From NCBI GenBank assembly GCA_036406595.1, contig DASXAR010000063.1, positions 1-64,000 on the forward strand: 64,000 bases of DNA. The letters are read 5' to 3'. The notes beneath the pieces were generated by a model. The model saw only the letters and a list, made by a program, of their open reading frames with translations, did not search any database and was not told the DNA's origin. The stretch is from VRUE01 sp036406595 (GTDB taxonomy: Bacteria; Actinomycetota; Thermoleophilia; Solirubrobacterales; 70-9). Positions 42,293 through 50,687 of this stretch are shown here, piece by piece. Both the position numbers and the translations under genes were made by a program. Position 1 is the first letter of the stretch; the number at the start of each line of letters is the position of its first letter.

Positions 42293-43311
42293 CGGGAGCG
42301 ATGACGCCTCTTGCCGCCGCGCGACAGGCGCCCCGGGGTCCTCAGGAGGAGCTTGCGGTTGGACGCGTAGAGGGGCGCGCTCGTCCAGCGGCGGAAGGAG
42401 CTGAGGGCGACATGCGATGTGTCGACGCGCAGATCGCCCTTCTCGTCGGTGTCGTCGAACCACACGACCGCCCGGAAGTGGGGCATGCGGGGCAGGTCGC
42501 GGCGGAGCATCAGGCGGAGCCAGCGAGCCTTGTTGCCGCCGATCTCCCCGCATCCGACCTCGCCGATCATCAGCGGCCTGTCGGTGAGGCGGAGGAGGTC
42601 GCGGTATGAGCGGGCGAAGAGGCTGCGGAAGGATTTCCAGGCGAACCTCCCGCCCCAGTTGTAGCCATCCACACCCGCCCAATCGACATAGCGGTCGCCT
42701 GGATAGAAGCGCCGGAAGGGGATGTTCTCCGCCGTCTCCACATAGGGGGTCCAGACCCAGTAGACGTTGTTCGCGCCTTCGCGCCTGAAGACCCGCACGA
42801 CGTGGCGCCAGGCCCTCACGAACGACCGGGCGTTATTGCCGAAGACGGGCGACCACGGATACCAGGAGCCGTTCATCTCCTGCCCGATGCGGATCATCAG
42901 CGGCTTGCCCCAACCCGCGGCGGAGCGCGCGGCGGAGCCGATGTAGCCGTCGTATCGCCCGCGGGCGATCTTGGAGAGGGAGATCCTTCCTTCCGATGAG
43001 GTCTGCGGCTCCCAGGTGATCATCGGGACCGCCCCGCGGGCGCGCATGGCGTCGAGCTGGGGGTGGTAGATGGGCGCCTGGTCGAAGGTCTTGAAGGAGT
43101 CGACGATCACCGGGCTCCAGCCGACCTCGTTGGCAAACGAGTCGATCAGGGCGGGGCTCTCGTCGGCATGCGGGACGTAGGAGCCGAGCGTCACCCGCGC
43201 CGCCGCCGCGCCGGCGGGCGAGAGCAGGCAGGCGAGCAGAACGGGCAGCAGCGCTGCCAAGAGGCAAAGCGCGCGCCTGCCGCCCGACCGCTTTTCGGTT
43301 GTTCGTCTCAA
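42289..43311 (-). CDS. secreted GH26-like glycoside hydrolase c
   Basis: This is a 340-residue protein if started at TTG 43311; a second TTG at 43332 overlaps the upstream stop. It has a signal peptide (about 12-38) and the GH26 catalytic pair Glu145 (RIGQEMNGSWYPW) and Glu251 (LMIGEVGCGE), with YWVWTPY and WAGVDGYNWGG. The C-terminus is short and basic, without a membrane helix. It is the most compact of the three related enzymes and overlaps the next gene by 4 bp. Confidence 0.82.
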   Translation of the reverse strand: MRRTTEKRSGGRRALCLLAALLPVLLACLLSPAGAAAARVTLGSYVPHADESPALIDSFANEVGWSPVIVDSFKTFDQAPIYHPQLDAMRARGAVPMITWEPQTSSEGRISLSKIARGRYDGYIGSAARSAAGWGKPLMIRIGQEMNGSWYPWSPVFGNNARSFVRAWRHVVRVFRREGANNVYWVWTPYVETAENIPFRRFYPGDRYVDWAGVDGYNWGGRFAWKSFRSLFARSYRDLLRLTDRPLMIGEVGCGEIGGNKARWLRLMLRRDLPRMPHFRAVVWFDDTDEKGDLRVDTSHVALSSFRRWTSAPLYASNRKLLLRTPGRLSRGGKRRHRSR

Positions 43312-43324
43312 GGCTCTGTTCCAG

Positions 43325-44104
43325 TCAAACAACGTTGCTGTCGGTACGTATCGCCATCTGCATCGGCCTGGATGAGCGAACCCGCCGGGCAACCAGGGAT
43401 GTCTTGGCGAAAAACCTGCCCCAGCCGTCATGGCGGTAGATGCCGGTCCTGACCAGCTCAAACGGGTCCGAGCCCGGTAACAGTGGCATACACCGCCTCG
43501 GAATCGCGACCTGGGTGTCGAGGATCACGGCCGCCGCGTATCCGGTCGCTCTTGCCAGCCTCTTGACTCGCCTGTCGTAGCTCGAGAACGGATAGGCGAG
43601 CAGCTGGCACGTCTGCCCCGTCTCCTCTTCGCATTTCTCGCGTGACTCGCGCATCTCCGAGCCCGCATGGTCGTCATCGAGCGCGCGCAGATCGGGGTGG
43701 CTCCGCGTGTGTGAGCCGATCTCCCAGCCATCGTCGCGCAGCCGCCGCAGCTCATCCCAGCCCATGCAGCCCAGCTCCCCCTCGTGCGGGGTACCGACCC
43801 ACCGCTCCATGCCGGGCCAGGCGATCGGCTCCTGACCGGAGGCATGTTCGGTCGGCACGAACACCGTCGCCGGGATGCCGAGTCGCGACAGGACCGGGTG
43901 CCCCCTCTCCAGAACCGACCGCAATGCGTCGTCGAAGGTGACCGCGAGGACCTTTCCCCCCTGCCGCCGCCGCAGCGCTGCGCCCAGCGTCATCGGGCGG
44001 TAGCCGCGTCTGAGCAGGAACCGGAGCTGTCCCTCGAGCCGTCGCGGAGAGATTGCGAAATCGCTCGGCCAGCGGTCGCTGACCCCGTGGTGACAGAGGA
44101 TCAA
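43325..44104 (-). CDS. NodB-type polysaccharide deacetylase 2
   Basis: This 259-residue CE4 enzyme parallels deacetylase 1: LCHHGVSDRWPSD, AVTFDDAL, PATVFVPTEHASG, GSHTRSHPDLRAL and LLAYPFSSYDRR. The start appears to be TTG 44104, since no ATG or GTG occurs before an upstream in-frame stop. It is first in the minus-strand operon and divergent from the ATP-grasp gene. Like its paralogue it lacks a clear signal peptide. Confidence 0.85.
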   Translation of the reverse strand: MILCHHGVSDRWPSDFAISPRRLEGQLRFLLRRGYRPMTLGAALRRRQGGKVLAVTFDDALRSVLERGHPVLSRLGIPATVFVPTEHASGQEPIAWPGMERWVGTPHEGELGCMGWDELRRLRDDGWEIGSHTRSHPDLRALDDDHAGSEMRESREKCEEETGQTCQLLAYPFSSYDRRVKRLARATGYAAAVILDTQVAIPRRCMPLLPGSDPFELVRTGIYRHDGWGRFFAKTSLVARRVRSSRPMQMAIRTDSNVV

Positions 44105-44148
44105 GAGGTCGTTCGGCCGGTTGATATGCCGTACGCTAGCCAGCCGCG

Positions 44149-45360
44149 ATGAAGCCAGGCGTCCTGCTCACCGACGCGCATGCGCGCTCCACCGTCGGGA
44201 CCTGTGAATGCCTCGCCCGGCACGGCTACAGAGTCGCCGCGGCAACCAGCGACCCGCCCGCGCCCGGCCAGTGGTCGCGCCGCGTGAGCACGCGGCTCCG
44301 CCTCCCCGACCCGCGAGCGGAGCCCCGCCTCTTCGCGGAGCAGGTCGCCGCGGCCGTTCGGGCGGCTGACATCGCGACGGTCCTGCCGGGCAGCGATGCC
44401 TCACTCCTGGCCCTATCCGATCACCGAGACCTGTTCGCGGGGGGGGTGCGGCTCGGCCTGCCGGCCAGCGAGGTCGTCGACCGCTGTGTGGACAAGGTGG
44501 CCCTGCTCGCCGAGGCGGCGAACGCGGGCCTCGCCGCGCCCTCGAGCATCGCGTGCGACGACTCCGAGGCGGCGATCTCCACGGCCGCCCGGCTTGGCTA
44601 CCCGGTGCTGCTCAAGCCGCGACAAACCGTATTCGACGACCACGGGGAACGAAGGCAGCGCCAGTCCGCGATCGTCGAGGACGAGGCGGACCTGCTGGCC
44701 GCGCTTCCAGGGTTCGGCCTGCCCTGCCTGGTGCAGAGCTTCGAGACAGGCGACACGGTCTCGATCGCCGGGGTCGCGGCCGGGGACCGCCTGCTCGCGA
44801 TTGCCTTCTCCCGCTATGCCCGAACCTGGCCCCCCAGGGCCGGCCCGGTCTCCTCGTCACGAACCGAGGTGCCGCCCGGGGACCTGGTCGAGCGCACCGC
44901 CCGGCTGATCGGAGCGCTGGGTTGGCAGGGCATCTTCGAGCTGGAGTTGATCGCTCGTGCCGATGGGGAGTTTGCCGCAATCGACTTCAACCCACGGCTC
45001 TACGGCTCGGTGGCCCTTGCCGCGCGGGCGGCCGCACCGATCCCGAAGGTTTGGTGCGACTGGGTCATGTATGGAAAGGCCGATGAGTGTGCGGCCTCAG
45101 CCGGCGTCTTCTACCGCTGGGAGGAGGCCGAGGCGCGCAATCTCCTCCTCCGGCTCAGAAGCGGGCAACTCGGAGAGGCTATCTCGATCCTGCGACCACG
45201 CCGTCCGATTGCCCGAGCCTACTTTCGCTGGTCCGATCCGCTCCCGGCGCTGACGATGCTGGCTCGAATGGTCAGGAGCCGCCTTGCGGGCCGGCGCTCG
45301 GCAAGGGCCGAACGGGCAGCCGAGCTGGCCGCCTCCAGCGGCGACGGGGTCGCGCCGTGA
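44149..45360 (+). CDS. ATP-grasp ligase
   Basis: This 403-residue protein has the pre-ATP-grasp domain (ATVLPGSDASLLALSDH), the ATP-binding lysine strand (GYPVLLKPRQTV) and the metal-binding end (ELELIARADGEFAAIDFNPRLYGS cut to AIDFNPRLYGS). Such enzymes join a carboxylate to an amine or other nucleophile with ATP. The C-terminal 100 residues are basic and specific to this type. Its place beside the deacetylases suggests decoration of the glycan with an amino acid, which is inference. The last 89 bp overlap the convergent gene. Confidence 0.75.
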   Translation: MKPGVLLTDAHARSTVGTCECLARHGYRVAAATSDPPAPGQWSRRVSTRLRLPDPRAEPRLFAEQVAAAVRAADIATVLPGSDASLLALSDHRDLFAGGVRLGLPASEVVDRCVDKVALLAEAANAGLAAPSSIACDDSEAAISTAARLGYPVLLKPRQTVFDDHGERRQRQSAIVEDEADLLAALPGFGLPCLVQSFETGDTVSIAGVAAGDRLLAIAFSRYARTWPPRAGPVSSSRTEVPPGDLVERTARLIGALGWQGIFELELIARADGEFAAIDFNPRLYGSVALAARAAAPIPKVWCDWVMYGKADECAASAGVFYRWEEAEARNLLLRLRSGQLGEAISILRPRRPIARAYFRWSDPLPALTMLARMVRSRLAGRRSARAERAAELAASSGDGVAP

Positions 45361-45889
45361 GCACTACCGCAAGCGTCACCAGCAGCAGCCCCGCCGCGTA
45401 GACGCCGTAGGGCATCGTCACGACGCTGTCCGAGAAGGGCCAGAGGAGCGGCACTCCGGGGCCGGTGGCCAGGTCCCGGATCAGGTGAGCCGAGACGCCG
45501 AAGGCGAGGCCGAGCATGAGCAGTCGCTGATCGGCCCTTCGCAACAGGGCGCCGAGCCCGATCAGCAAGATCACGAGGACGATGCTGTGGGTGTATGGGC
45601 GCGGCAGGTCCCCGGTGATCAGGTGCGAGCCGAGGAGGCCCGGGAGATGATCGAAATCGATCAGCACCGTCGCGATCAGCGCCGCCCCGATGAACCGCAT
45701 CGGCGGCCGCACGCCGGCGATCGCCGAGAGCCCCAGGAGGAGCACGCCGCATGTGGCGAGATGGGCCGGCTCGTCGACGAGGCCGTACGCGACCGGCCCT
45801 GTCGAGCCCACCAGAAGGGCCCAGATCGCGTCGAGCGCGACCACACCGGCAATCAGCAGCAGCGCGAGCTTGAGCTCAGGTCGGAGCAC
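45272..45889 (-). CDS. YdjM-type inner-membrane metal-dependent hydrolase
   Basis: This 205-residue protein has five to six hydrophobic helices with conserved polar sites of the YdjM/DUF457 family: DEPAHLATC, IDFDHLPGLLG, PRPYTHSIV and AHLIRDLATGPGVPLLWPF. These His and Asp residues would bind a metal at the membrane face. The GTG start has a TAGACT -10 box 9 nt upstream that overlaps the pckG stop. Its 3' end overlaps the ATP-grasp gene by 89 bp, and its last 25 basic residues are encoded in that overlap. The substrate is unknown. Confidence 0.78.
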   Translation of the reverse strand: MLRPELKLALLLIAGVVALDAIWALLVGSTGPVAYGLVDEPAHLATCGVLLLGLSAIAGVRPPMRFIGAALIATVLIDFDHLPGLLGSHLITGDLPRPYTHSIVLVILLIGLGALLRRADQRLLMLGLAFGVSAHLIRDLATGPGVPLLWPFSDSVVTMPYGVYAAGLLLVTLAVVLTARPRRRWRRPARLPVRPLPSAGPQGGS

Positions 45890-45896
45890 CGACCAT

Positions 45897-47705
45897 TCAG
45901 TCTAGGCGCCGCTCGAGATCGGCAAGCTGGTCGTGGAGCTCGTCCGGAAGGTGCTTGCCGAAGCGGGCGAGATGCTGATGGATCGCGGGCAGCTCGACCT
46001 TCCACTCGTGCGAATCGACTGCGAGCAGGGCGGCGACGTCCTGCTCGGATAGCTCGAGGCCGTCGATGTTCAGCTCCCCCTCGGCCGGGACCATTCCGAT
46101 CGGCGTCTCGACCGCCTCCGCGCTGCCGGCGCAGCGGCGGAAGATCCACTCGAGGACGCGGCTGTTCTCGCCGAAGCCGGGCCAGAGGAAGTTGCCCTCG
46201 TCGTCCTTGCGGAACCAATTGACGTAGAAGATGCGCGGCAGCTTCGCGCCATCGCGGGCGCCGATCTGCAGCCAGTGGGCGAAGTAATCGCCCATGTGGT
46301 AGCCGCAGAAGGGAAGCATCGCGAACGGGTCGTGCCTGAGCTTGCCGACCTCGCCGGCTGCCGCAGCGGTCGTCTCCGACGACATGATCGCCCCGAGGAA
46401 GACGCCATGCTTCCAGTCGAACGCTTCGCGGACCAGGGGCACGACGGTTGAGCGGCGGCCCCCGAAGAGGAAGGCGTCGATCGGCACCCCGGCCGGGTCT
46501 TCCCACTCGGGCGCGATCGAGGGGCACTGGGACGCGGGCGTGGTGAAGCGCGCATTCGGGTGCGCGGCCGGCTGCTCGGACTCCGGAGTCCAATCCTCAC
46601 CATGCCAGTCGATCAGGTGCTCCGGGGGCTCCTCGGTCATCCCCTCCCACCAGATGTCGCCGTCGTCGGTCCTCGCGCAGTTGGTGAAGATCGAGTCCCT
46701 CTCCACGGTCTTCATCGCGTTCGGATTCGTCTTCGCGCTGGTGCCGGGCGCGACGCCGAAGAACCCGGCCTCCGGGTTGATCGCGTAGAGACGGCCGTCG
46801 TCGCCGAACTTCATCCAGGCGATGTCGTCGCCGACGGTCTCCACCTTCCAGCCCTCGAGCGTGGGGACGAGCATGGCGAGGTTGGTCTTGCCGCAGGCGG
46901 AGGGGAACGCCCCGGTGACGTACTTGACCTGCCCCTCCGGCGAGGTCAGCTTGAGGATCAGCATGTGCTCGGCGAGCCAGCCCTCGTCGCGTGCCATCGC
47001 CGAGGCGATCCGCAGCGCGAAGCACTTCTTGCCGAGCAGCGCGTTGCCGCCGTAGCCCGAGCCGTAGGACCAGATCTCGCGGCTGTCGGGGAAGTGGACG
47101 ATCCACTTGTTCTCGGCATCGCATGGCCAGGGGACGTCCTCGTCCCCGTCCTCGAGCGGCATGCCGACGGAGTGCAGGCAGGGGACGAACTCGCCGTCCT
47201 CCCCCAGGACCTCGAGCGCCCCCCTTCCCATCCGGGTCATGATGCGCATGCTCACCGCGACGTAGGCGGAGTCGGTGAGCTGAACGCCGATGTGAGCGAT
47301 TGGAGAGCCGAGCGGGCCCATCGAAAACGGGACCACGTACATCGTCCGCCCCTTCATCGAGCCCTCGAAGAGAGCGGTGAGCGTCTCCCGCATCTGGGCC
47401 GGATCGCGCCAGTTGTTGGTGGGGCCGGCATCCTCCTCGCGCCGGGAGCAGATGAACGTCCGGTCCTCCACTCTCGCGACGTCGCCGGGGTCGGAGAGTG
47501 CAAGGTAGGAGTTGGGCCGCTTGGCATCTGAGAGGCGCTCGAACGTGCCCGCCTCGACCAGGCTCCGGGACAGCGCGTCGTACTCCTCGGCGGATCCATC
47601 GCACCAATGGATGGCGTCCGGCTGGGTCAAATCTGCCATCTCCTCGACCCAGTCGAGGAGCTTTCTGTTGGTTGTCGGCGCATCGGCCGTCGTCATCTGG
47701 CTCAT
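45897..47705 (-). CDS. pckG: phosphoenolpyruvate carboxykinase (GTP)
   Basis: This 602-residue enzyme converts oxaloacetate and GTP to PEP and CO2, the entry to gluconeogenesis. Numbered from GTG 47714, the P-loop AFPSACGKTN is at 269-278 with the reactive Cys274, and the PFSMGPLGSP, WWEGM and FVNW-like (YVNWFRKD) segments are all present. The ATG at 47705 is preferred because a TAGAGT -10 box ends 7 nt upstream; GTG 47714 and ATG 47696 are alternatives. It complements the EMC and succinyl-CoA route by draining C4 acids. Confidence 0.95.
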   Translation of the reverse strand: MSQMTTADAPTTNRKLLDWVEEMADLTQPDAIHWCDGSAEEYDALSRSLVEAGTFERLSDAKRPNSYLALSDPGDVARVEDRTFICSRREEDAGPTNNWRDPAQMRETLTALFEGSMKGRTMYVVPFSMGPLGSPIAHIGVQLTDSAYVAVSMRIMTRMGRGALEVLGEDGEFVPCLHSVGMPLEDGDEDVPWPCDAENKWIVHFPDSREIWSYGSGYGGNALLGKKCFALRIASAMARDEGWLAEHMLILKLTSPEGQVKYVTGAFPSACGKTNLAMLVPTLEGWKVETVGDDIAWMKFGDDGRLYAINPEAGFFGVAPGTSAKTNPNAMKTVERDSIFTNCARTDDGDIWWEGMTEEPPEHLIDWHGEDWTPESEQPAAHPNARFTTPASQCPSIAPEWEDPAGVPIDAFLFGGRRSTVVPLVREAFDWKHGVFLGAIMSSETTAAAAGEVGKLRHDPFAMLPFCGYHMGDYFAHWLQIGARDGAKLPRIFYVNWFRKDDEGNFLWPGFGENSRVLEWIFRRCAGSAEAVETPIGMVPAEGELNIDGLELSEQDVAALLAVDSHEWKVELPAIHQHLARFGKHLPDELHDQLADLERRLD

Positions 47706-47712
47706 TTCGCGC

Positions 47713-47718
47713 ACTCTA
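47713..47718 (-). promoter_or_regulatory. -10 box of pckG fused to the upstream stop codon
   Basis: TAGAGT on the minus strand begins with the TAG stop of the DUF4333 gene and lies exactly 7 nt before the pckG ATG. No ribosome-binding site intervenes, so a leaderless message is likely. Confidence 0.55.
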
Positions 47719-48030
47719 CTTACTGGACTTCAGGGCAGTTACTTCCACGTCGGCGTCCTCATTGAGGATTTTTAGGGTCGCCGTCTCCTGCTTGCCGCTC
47801 GCCAAGAGCACGGTGCATTCGAAGGTCGCGCCGGTTTCGACGTCGACTCCGGAGGGGCATTCGACCGAGCTCACCTTGCCGTTTCCCGACTGAGCCAGGT
47901 TCTGCTTCAGCGCCGCCTCGGTCTTTGCGTCGTCGATGACGGTTCCGCCGCAGCCCATCCAAAAGGGCCATAGGGCGGCGGTTGTGGTCAGCACGGCAAG
48001 CGTCGCCGGCCGCCAATCCAGCAAGCTCAT
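47716..48030 (-). CDS. DUF4333 lipoprotein
   Basis: This 104-residue exported protein has a signal peptide ending in a lipobox-like WMGC (Cys27). The mature DUF4333 domain has IDDAKTEAALKQNLAQSG, VECPSGVDVETGATFECTVLLASG with a conserved Cys pair (shown by VECPSG and FECTV), and a final strand. The domain is common in actinobacterial envelope proteins and its function is unknown. An AAGGAGAAAG ribosome-binding site precedes the ATG, unlike the leaderless genes around it. Confidence 0.85.
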   Translation of the reverse strand: MSLLDWRPATLAVLTTTAALWPFWMGCGGTVIDDAKTEAALKQNLAQSGNGKVSSVECPSGVDVETGATFECTVLLASGKQETATLKILNEDADVEVTALKSSK

Positions 48031-48080
48031 CTTTCTCCTTCCGCAGAGTCCTGGCGAGGATTATCCCAGGGGGTTTCGGA

Positions 48081-48086
48081 TAGGGT
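48081..48086 (+). promoter_or_regulatory. -10 box for sucC
   Basis: TAGGGT lies 12 nt before the sucC ATG at 48099, with no ribosome-binding site. The spacing is at the long end of the leaderless group. Confidence 0.35.
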
Positions 48087-48098
48087 TCCGCGCCCCCG

Positions 48099-49316
48099 AT
48101 GCGCTTTTACGAGTACGAGGCAAGGCAGATCGTCGAGCTGGCGGGCATCCCCGTCACCAAATACGGCTTCTGCACCACGGCAGAGGAGGCCCGCGCCGCC
48201 GCCGAGGAGATCGGCGGCCCGGTCGTGATCAAGTCGCAGGTGCTGACCGGGGGACGGATGAAGGCAGGCGGTGTCAAGTTCGCCGACACCCCTGAGGGGG
48301 CCGCCGAGCACGCCGAGGCGATCCTCGCGCTCGAGATCAACGGCCACATGCCGCGCGGAGTCCTCGTCGACCCGAAGGCCGAGGTCAAGCAGGAGTACTA
48401 CGCGGGGGTCGTCTGGGACGGCACCGCGAAGCGTCCGCTGATGCTGTTCAGCGACCTGGGCGGCATCGACATCGAGGAGGTCGCCGAGCAGCACCCCGAA
48501 CACGTCGGCCGCGGCCACGTCACCAATCTGATGCCGATCCCCGACTTCGAGGCAAAGCAGGTGATAGCGGCGACAGGCGTCACCGGCTCCCAGCTCAACC
48601 GCGCGACGCCGATCCTGGCCCGCCTCGCCCGCCTCTTCCGCGAGAGGGACATGACCCTGGCCGAGATCAACCCGCTGGCCGAGCTCGCCGACGGCAGCTT
48701 CGTCGCGCTCGACGCCCACATGGAGATGGAGAACGAGGCGGTCGGTCGTCAGAAGCTGCTGCTTCGCGACCAGCTCGGGATCGCCAACGAGGACACCCGC
48801 GAGGCGTACGAGCCGTCCGACTTCGAGCGCAATGTGGCGGCGATCGACGCGGCCGACCACCGGGGCGTGATCCAGGGCAAGGACCACGGATTCGATGGGA
48901 ACCTCGGCCTCGTGATCGGGGCCGGGGGCGGCTCGCTGACCCTGACCGACGCGGTGCGCAGCCAGGGCGGCCGGCCGGCCAACTACTCGGAGATCGGCGG
49001 CAACCCCTCGGTCGCAAAGGCCTGCGGCCTCGCCAGGCAGGTGCTCGAAAAGGACGGGGTCGACAAGATCGCGGTGATGATGTCGATCGTCTCCAACACG
49101 CGGGTCGACATCGTCGCCCGCGGCGTCATCAAGGCCTGTCTGGAGCTCGGCAAGGACCCTGCTGCGACGATCGCGATCTTCCGCATCCCAGGCGCCTGGG
49201 AGGACGAGGGGTTCAGGATCCTCGACCGCTACGGGGTCGAGTACTGCGACCGCTCGATCTCGATGTGGGAGGCGGCGGGCCGCGCCGTGGCCAAGATCCA
49301 GGGAGCAGCAGCGTGA
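48099..49316 (+). CDS. sucC: succinyl-CoA ligase beta subunit, divergent
   Basis: This 405-residue ATP-grasp subunit has YEYEARQIVELAGIPV, the grasp segment GGRMKAGGVKFAD, AEINPLAELADGSFVALDA and the C-terminal ligase half SEIGGNPSVAKACGLARQVL. It departs from textbook SucC: the NGAGLAMATMD segment is replaced by GAGGGSLTLTDAV. It would join succinate (or another acid), CoA and ATP with the alpha subunit. Malate- or other acid-CoA ligases are possible alternatives. It is followed after 150 bp by sucD. Confidence 0.8.
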   Translation: MRFYEYEARQIVELAGIPVTKYGFCTTAEEARAAAEEIGGPVVIKSQVLTGGRMKAGGVKFADTPEGAAEHAEAILALEINGHMPRGVLVDPKAEVKQEYYAGVVWDGTAKRPLMLFSDLGGIDIEEVAEQHPEHVGRGHVTNLMPIPDFEAKQVIAATGVTGSQLNRATPILARLARLFRERDMTLAEINPLAELADGSFVALDAHMEMENEAVGRQKLLLRDQLGIANEDTREAYEPSDFERNVAAIDAADHRGVIQGKDHGFDGNLGLVIGAGGGSLTLTDAVRSQGGRPANYSEIGGNPSVAKACGLARQVLEKDGVDKIAVMMSIVSNTRVDIVARGVIKACLELGKDPAATIAIFRIPGAWEDEGFRILDRYGVEYCDRSISMWEAAGRAVAKIQGAAA

Positions 49317-49466
49317 GCAGGGACAAATTCCGACCACCTGCTCTGCTCTCGCTCGCTCGCAATCACCACTCCCGCCGCCTCCTCTGCTCCCGCTCGGTGC
49401 TGAAGAAACAGATATGGACAGGGCCTCGCTCCCGGGTCCGGGGGCGGCGGGGCTAGGACCAAGACG

Positions 49467-50384
49467 ATGTCGATCCTTCTCAGCAAAGAGACGACGTTCA
49501 TCGTGCAGGGAATCACGGGGCGGGAGGCCGTGAACCTGACCCGGGAGTGCCTCGACTACGGCTCCCGGGTGGTCGGCGGCGTGACGCCGGGCCGCAAGGG
49601 GCGAGAGGTGCACGGCGTGCCGGTATTCGACACCGTCGCCCAGGCCGTGGAGCATCATGGCGGGCCGATCGACGGCTCCGTCGTCACCGTCCCCCCCGCG
49701 TTCACCAAGGACGCGGTCTTCGAGGCGATCCTCAATGGGATCAAGCTGATCGTCGTCGTGACCGAGCGGATCCCCCGCGGCGACGTCGCCCAGATGGTCG
49801 AGCTCGCGGAGATGGAGGGGGCGCGGATCATCGGCCCCAACTGCCTCGGCCTGATCGTCCCCGAGGTCTGCAAGATGGGCGGGATCGGCGGCCCGGCCAA
49901 AGACGCCGCAAAGGCCTATTCACCGGGCCCGGTCGGCGTGATGAGCCGCTCCGGCGGGATGACGACCGAGATCTCCTCCTCGCTCACCCAAGCCGGTCTC
50001 GGGGTCTCGACGGCCGTCTCGATCGGCGGCGACGCGATCATCGGATCCACCTACGCCGAGCTGATGCCCTACTTCGAGGGCGACGAGCAGACGCAGGCGA
50101 TAGTCATCTACACCGAGCCCGGCGGCCGCATGGAGGCGCAGCTGTCCGAATGGGTGAGGGAAAACGACTCGCGACTGCCGATCGTCGCCTTCATGGCCGG
50201 CAAGTTCATGGACGACGAGGAGATGAAGGGCATGAGCTTCGGCCACGCCGGCACAATCGTCGAGGGCAAGGAGGACACCGCGACGGAGAAGATCGCCCGG
50301 CTCGAAGCCGCCGGAATCCGCGTCGTCGAGCGGATCGACGAGATCCCGGACGCGGTCAAGGAGAAGCTCGGGGTGGCCGCATGA
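49467..50384 (+). CDS. sucD: succinyl-CoA ligase alpha subunit
   Basis: This 305-residue subunit has the CoA-binding Rossmann start (TTFIVQGITGREAVNLTREC), GGVTPGRKG, VTERIPRGD, GPNCLGLIVPE and the phosphohistidine loop SFGHAGTIVEG (His at about 260). It completes the SucC partner. The 150-bp gap before it is C-rich and may hold a weak hairpin (GAGCAGG and CCTGCTC at 49315-49343), so mRNA processing is possible. The stop overlaps the ferredoxin start as ATGA, tying the three genes together. Confidence 0.88.
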   Translation: MSILLSKETTFIVQGITGREAVNLTRECLDYGSRVVGGVTPGRKGREVHGVPVFDTVAQAVEHHGGPIDGSVVTVPPAFTKDAVFEAILNGIKLIVVVTERIPRGDVAQMVELAEMEGARIIGPNCLGLIVPEVCKMGGIGGPAKDAAKAYSPGPVGVMSRSGGMTTEISSSLTQAGLGVSTAVSIGGDAIIGSTYAELMPYFEGDEQTQAIVIYTEPGGRMEAQLSEWVRENDSRLPIVAFMAGKFMDDEEMKGMSFGHAGTIVEGKEDTATEKIARLEAAGIRVVERIDEIPDAVKEKLGVAA

Positions 50385-50626
50385 GCGAGACCCTCAACAG
50401 CGTCTTCATCGACGTCGAGGTCGACGAGACCGTCGCCGCCGACGCCGAGCTGGCCGCGAAGCTCGAGGAGGTCTGCCCGGTGGACATCTTCAGGAACGCC
50501 GACGGCCGCCTCGAGATCGTCGAGGAGAACCTCGACGAGTGCGTGCTCTGCCGCCTCTGCATCGAAGCCGCGCCCGCCGGGACGGTGCGCGTCCGCAAGC
50601 TCTACGACGGAACCGAGCTCGAGTAG
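50381..50626 (+). CDS. small ferredoxin coupled to sucCD
   Basis: This 81-residue protein has VCPVDIF at about residue 33 and ECVLCRLCIEAAPAG near 57. CX2CX2C plus the remote CP motif would hold one [4Fe-4S] cluster, while the position of a second-cluster cysteine (CxxxCP) is Ala. It looks like the FixX/bacterial-type ferredoxin family with one cluster lost. Overlap with sucD suggests it serves a reaction next to succinyl-CoA, for example a 2-oxoglutarate:ferredoxin oxidoreductase encoded elsewhere. That partner is inferred. Confidence 0.78.
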   Translation: MSETLNSVFIDVEVDETVAADAELAAKLEEVCPVDIFRNADGRLEIVEENLDECVLCRLCIEAAPAGTVRVRKLYDGTELE

Positions 50627-50687
50627 AGCCACCGGCTTCCCCGCTCGACCGCGTCGGATTGCCGCGCGCTGAGTGCGATCCATCACA

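Noticed and set aside
49315..49343. Hairpin GAGCAGG/CCTGCTC at the sucC end as a terminator
   Set aside because: It has only 7 bp, a 15-nt loop and no T-tract; sucD and the ferredoxin gene follow in the same direction, so termination is not supported.
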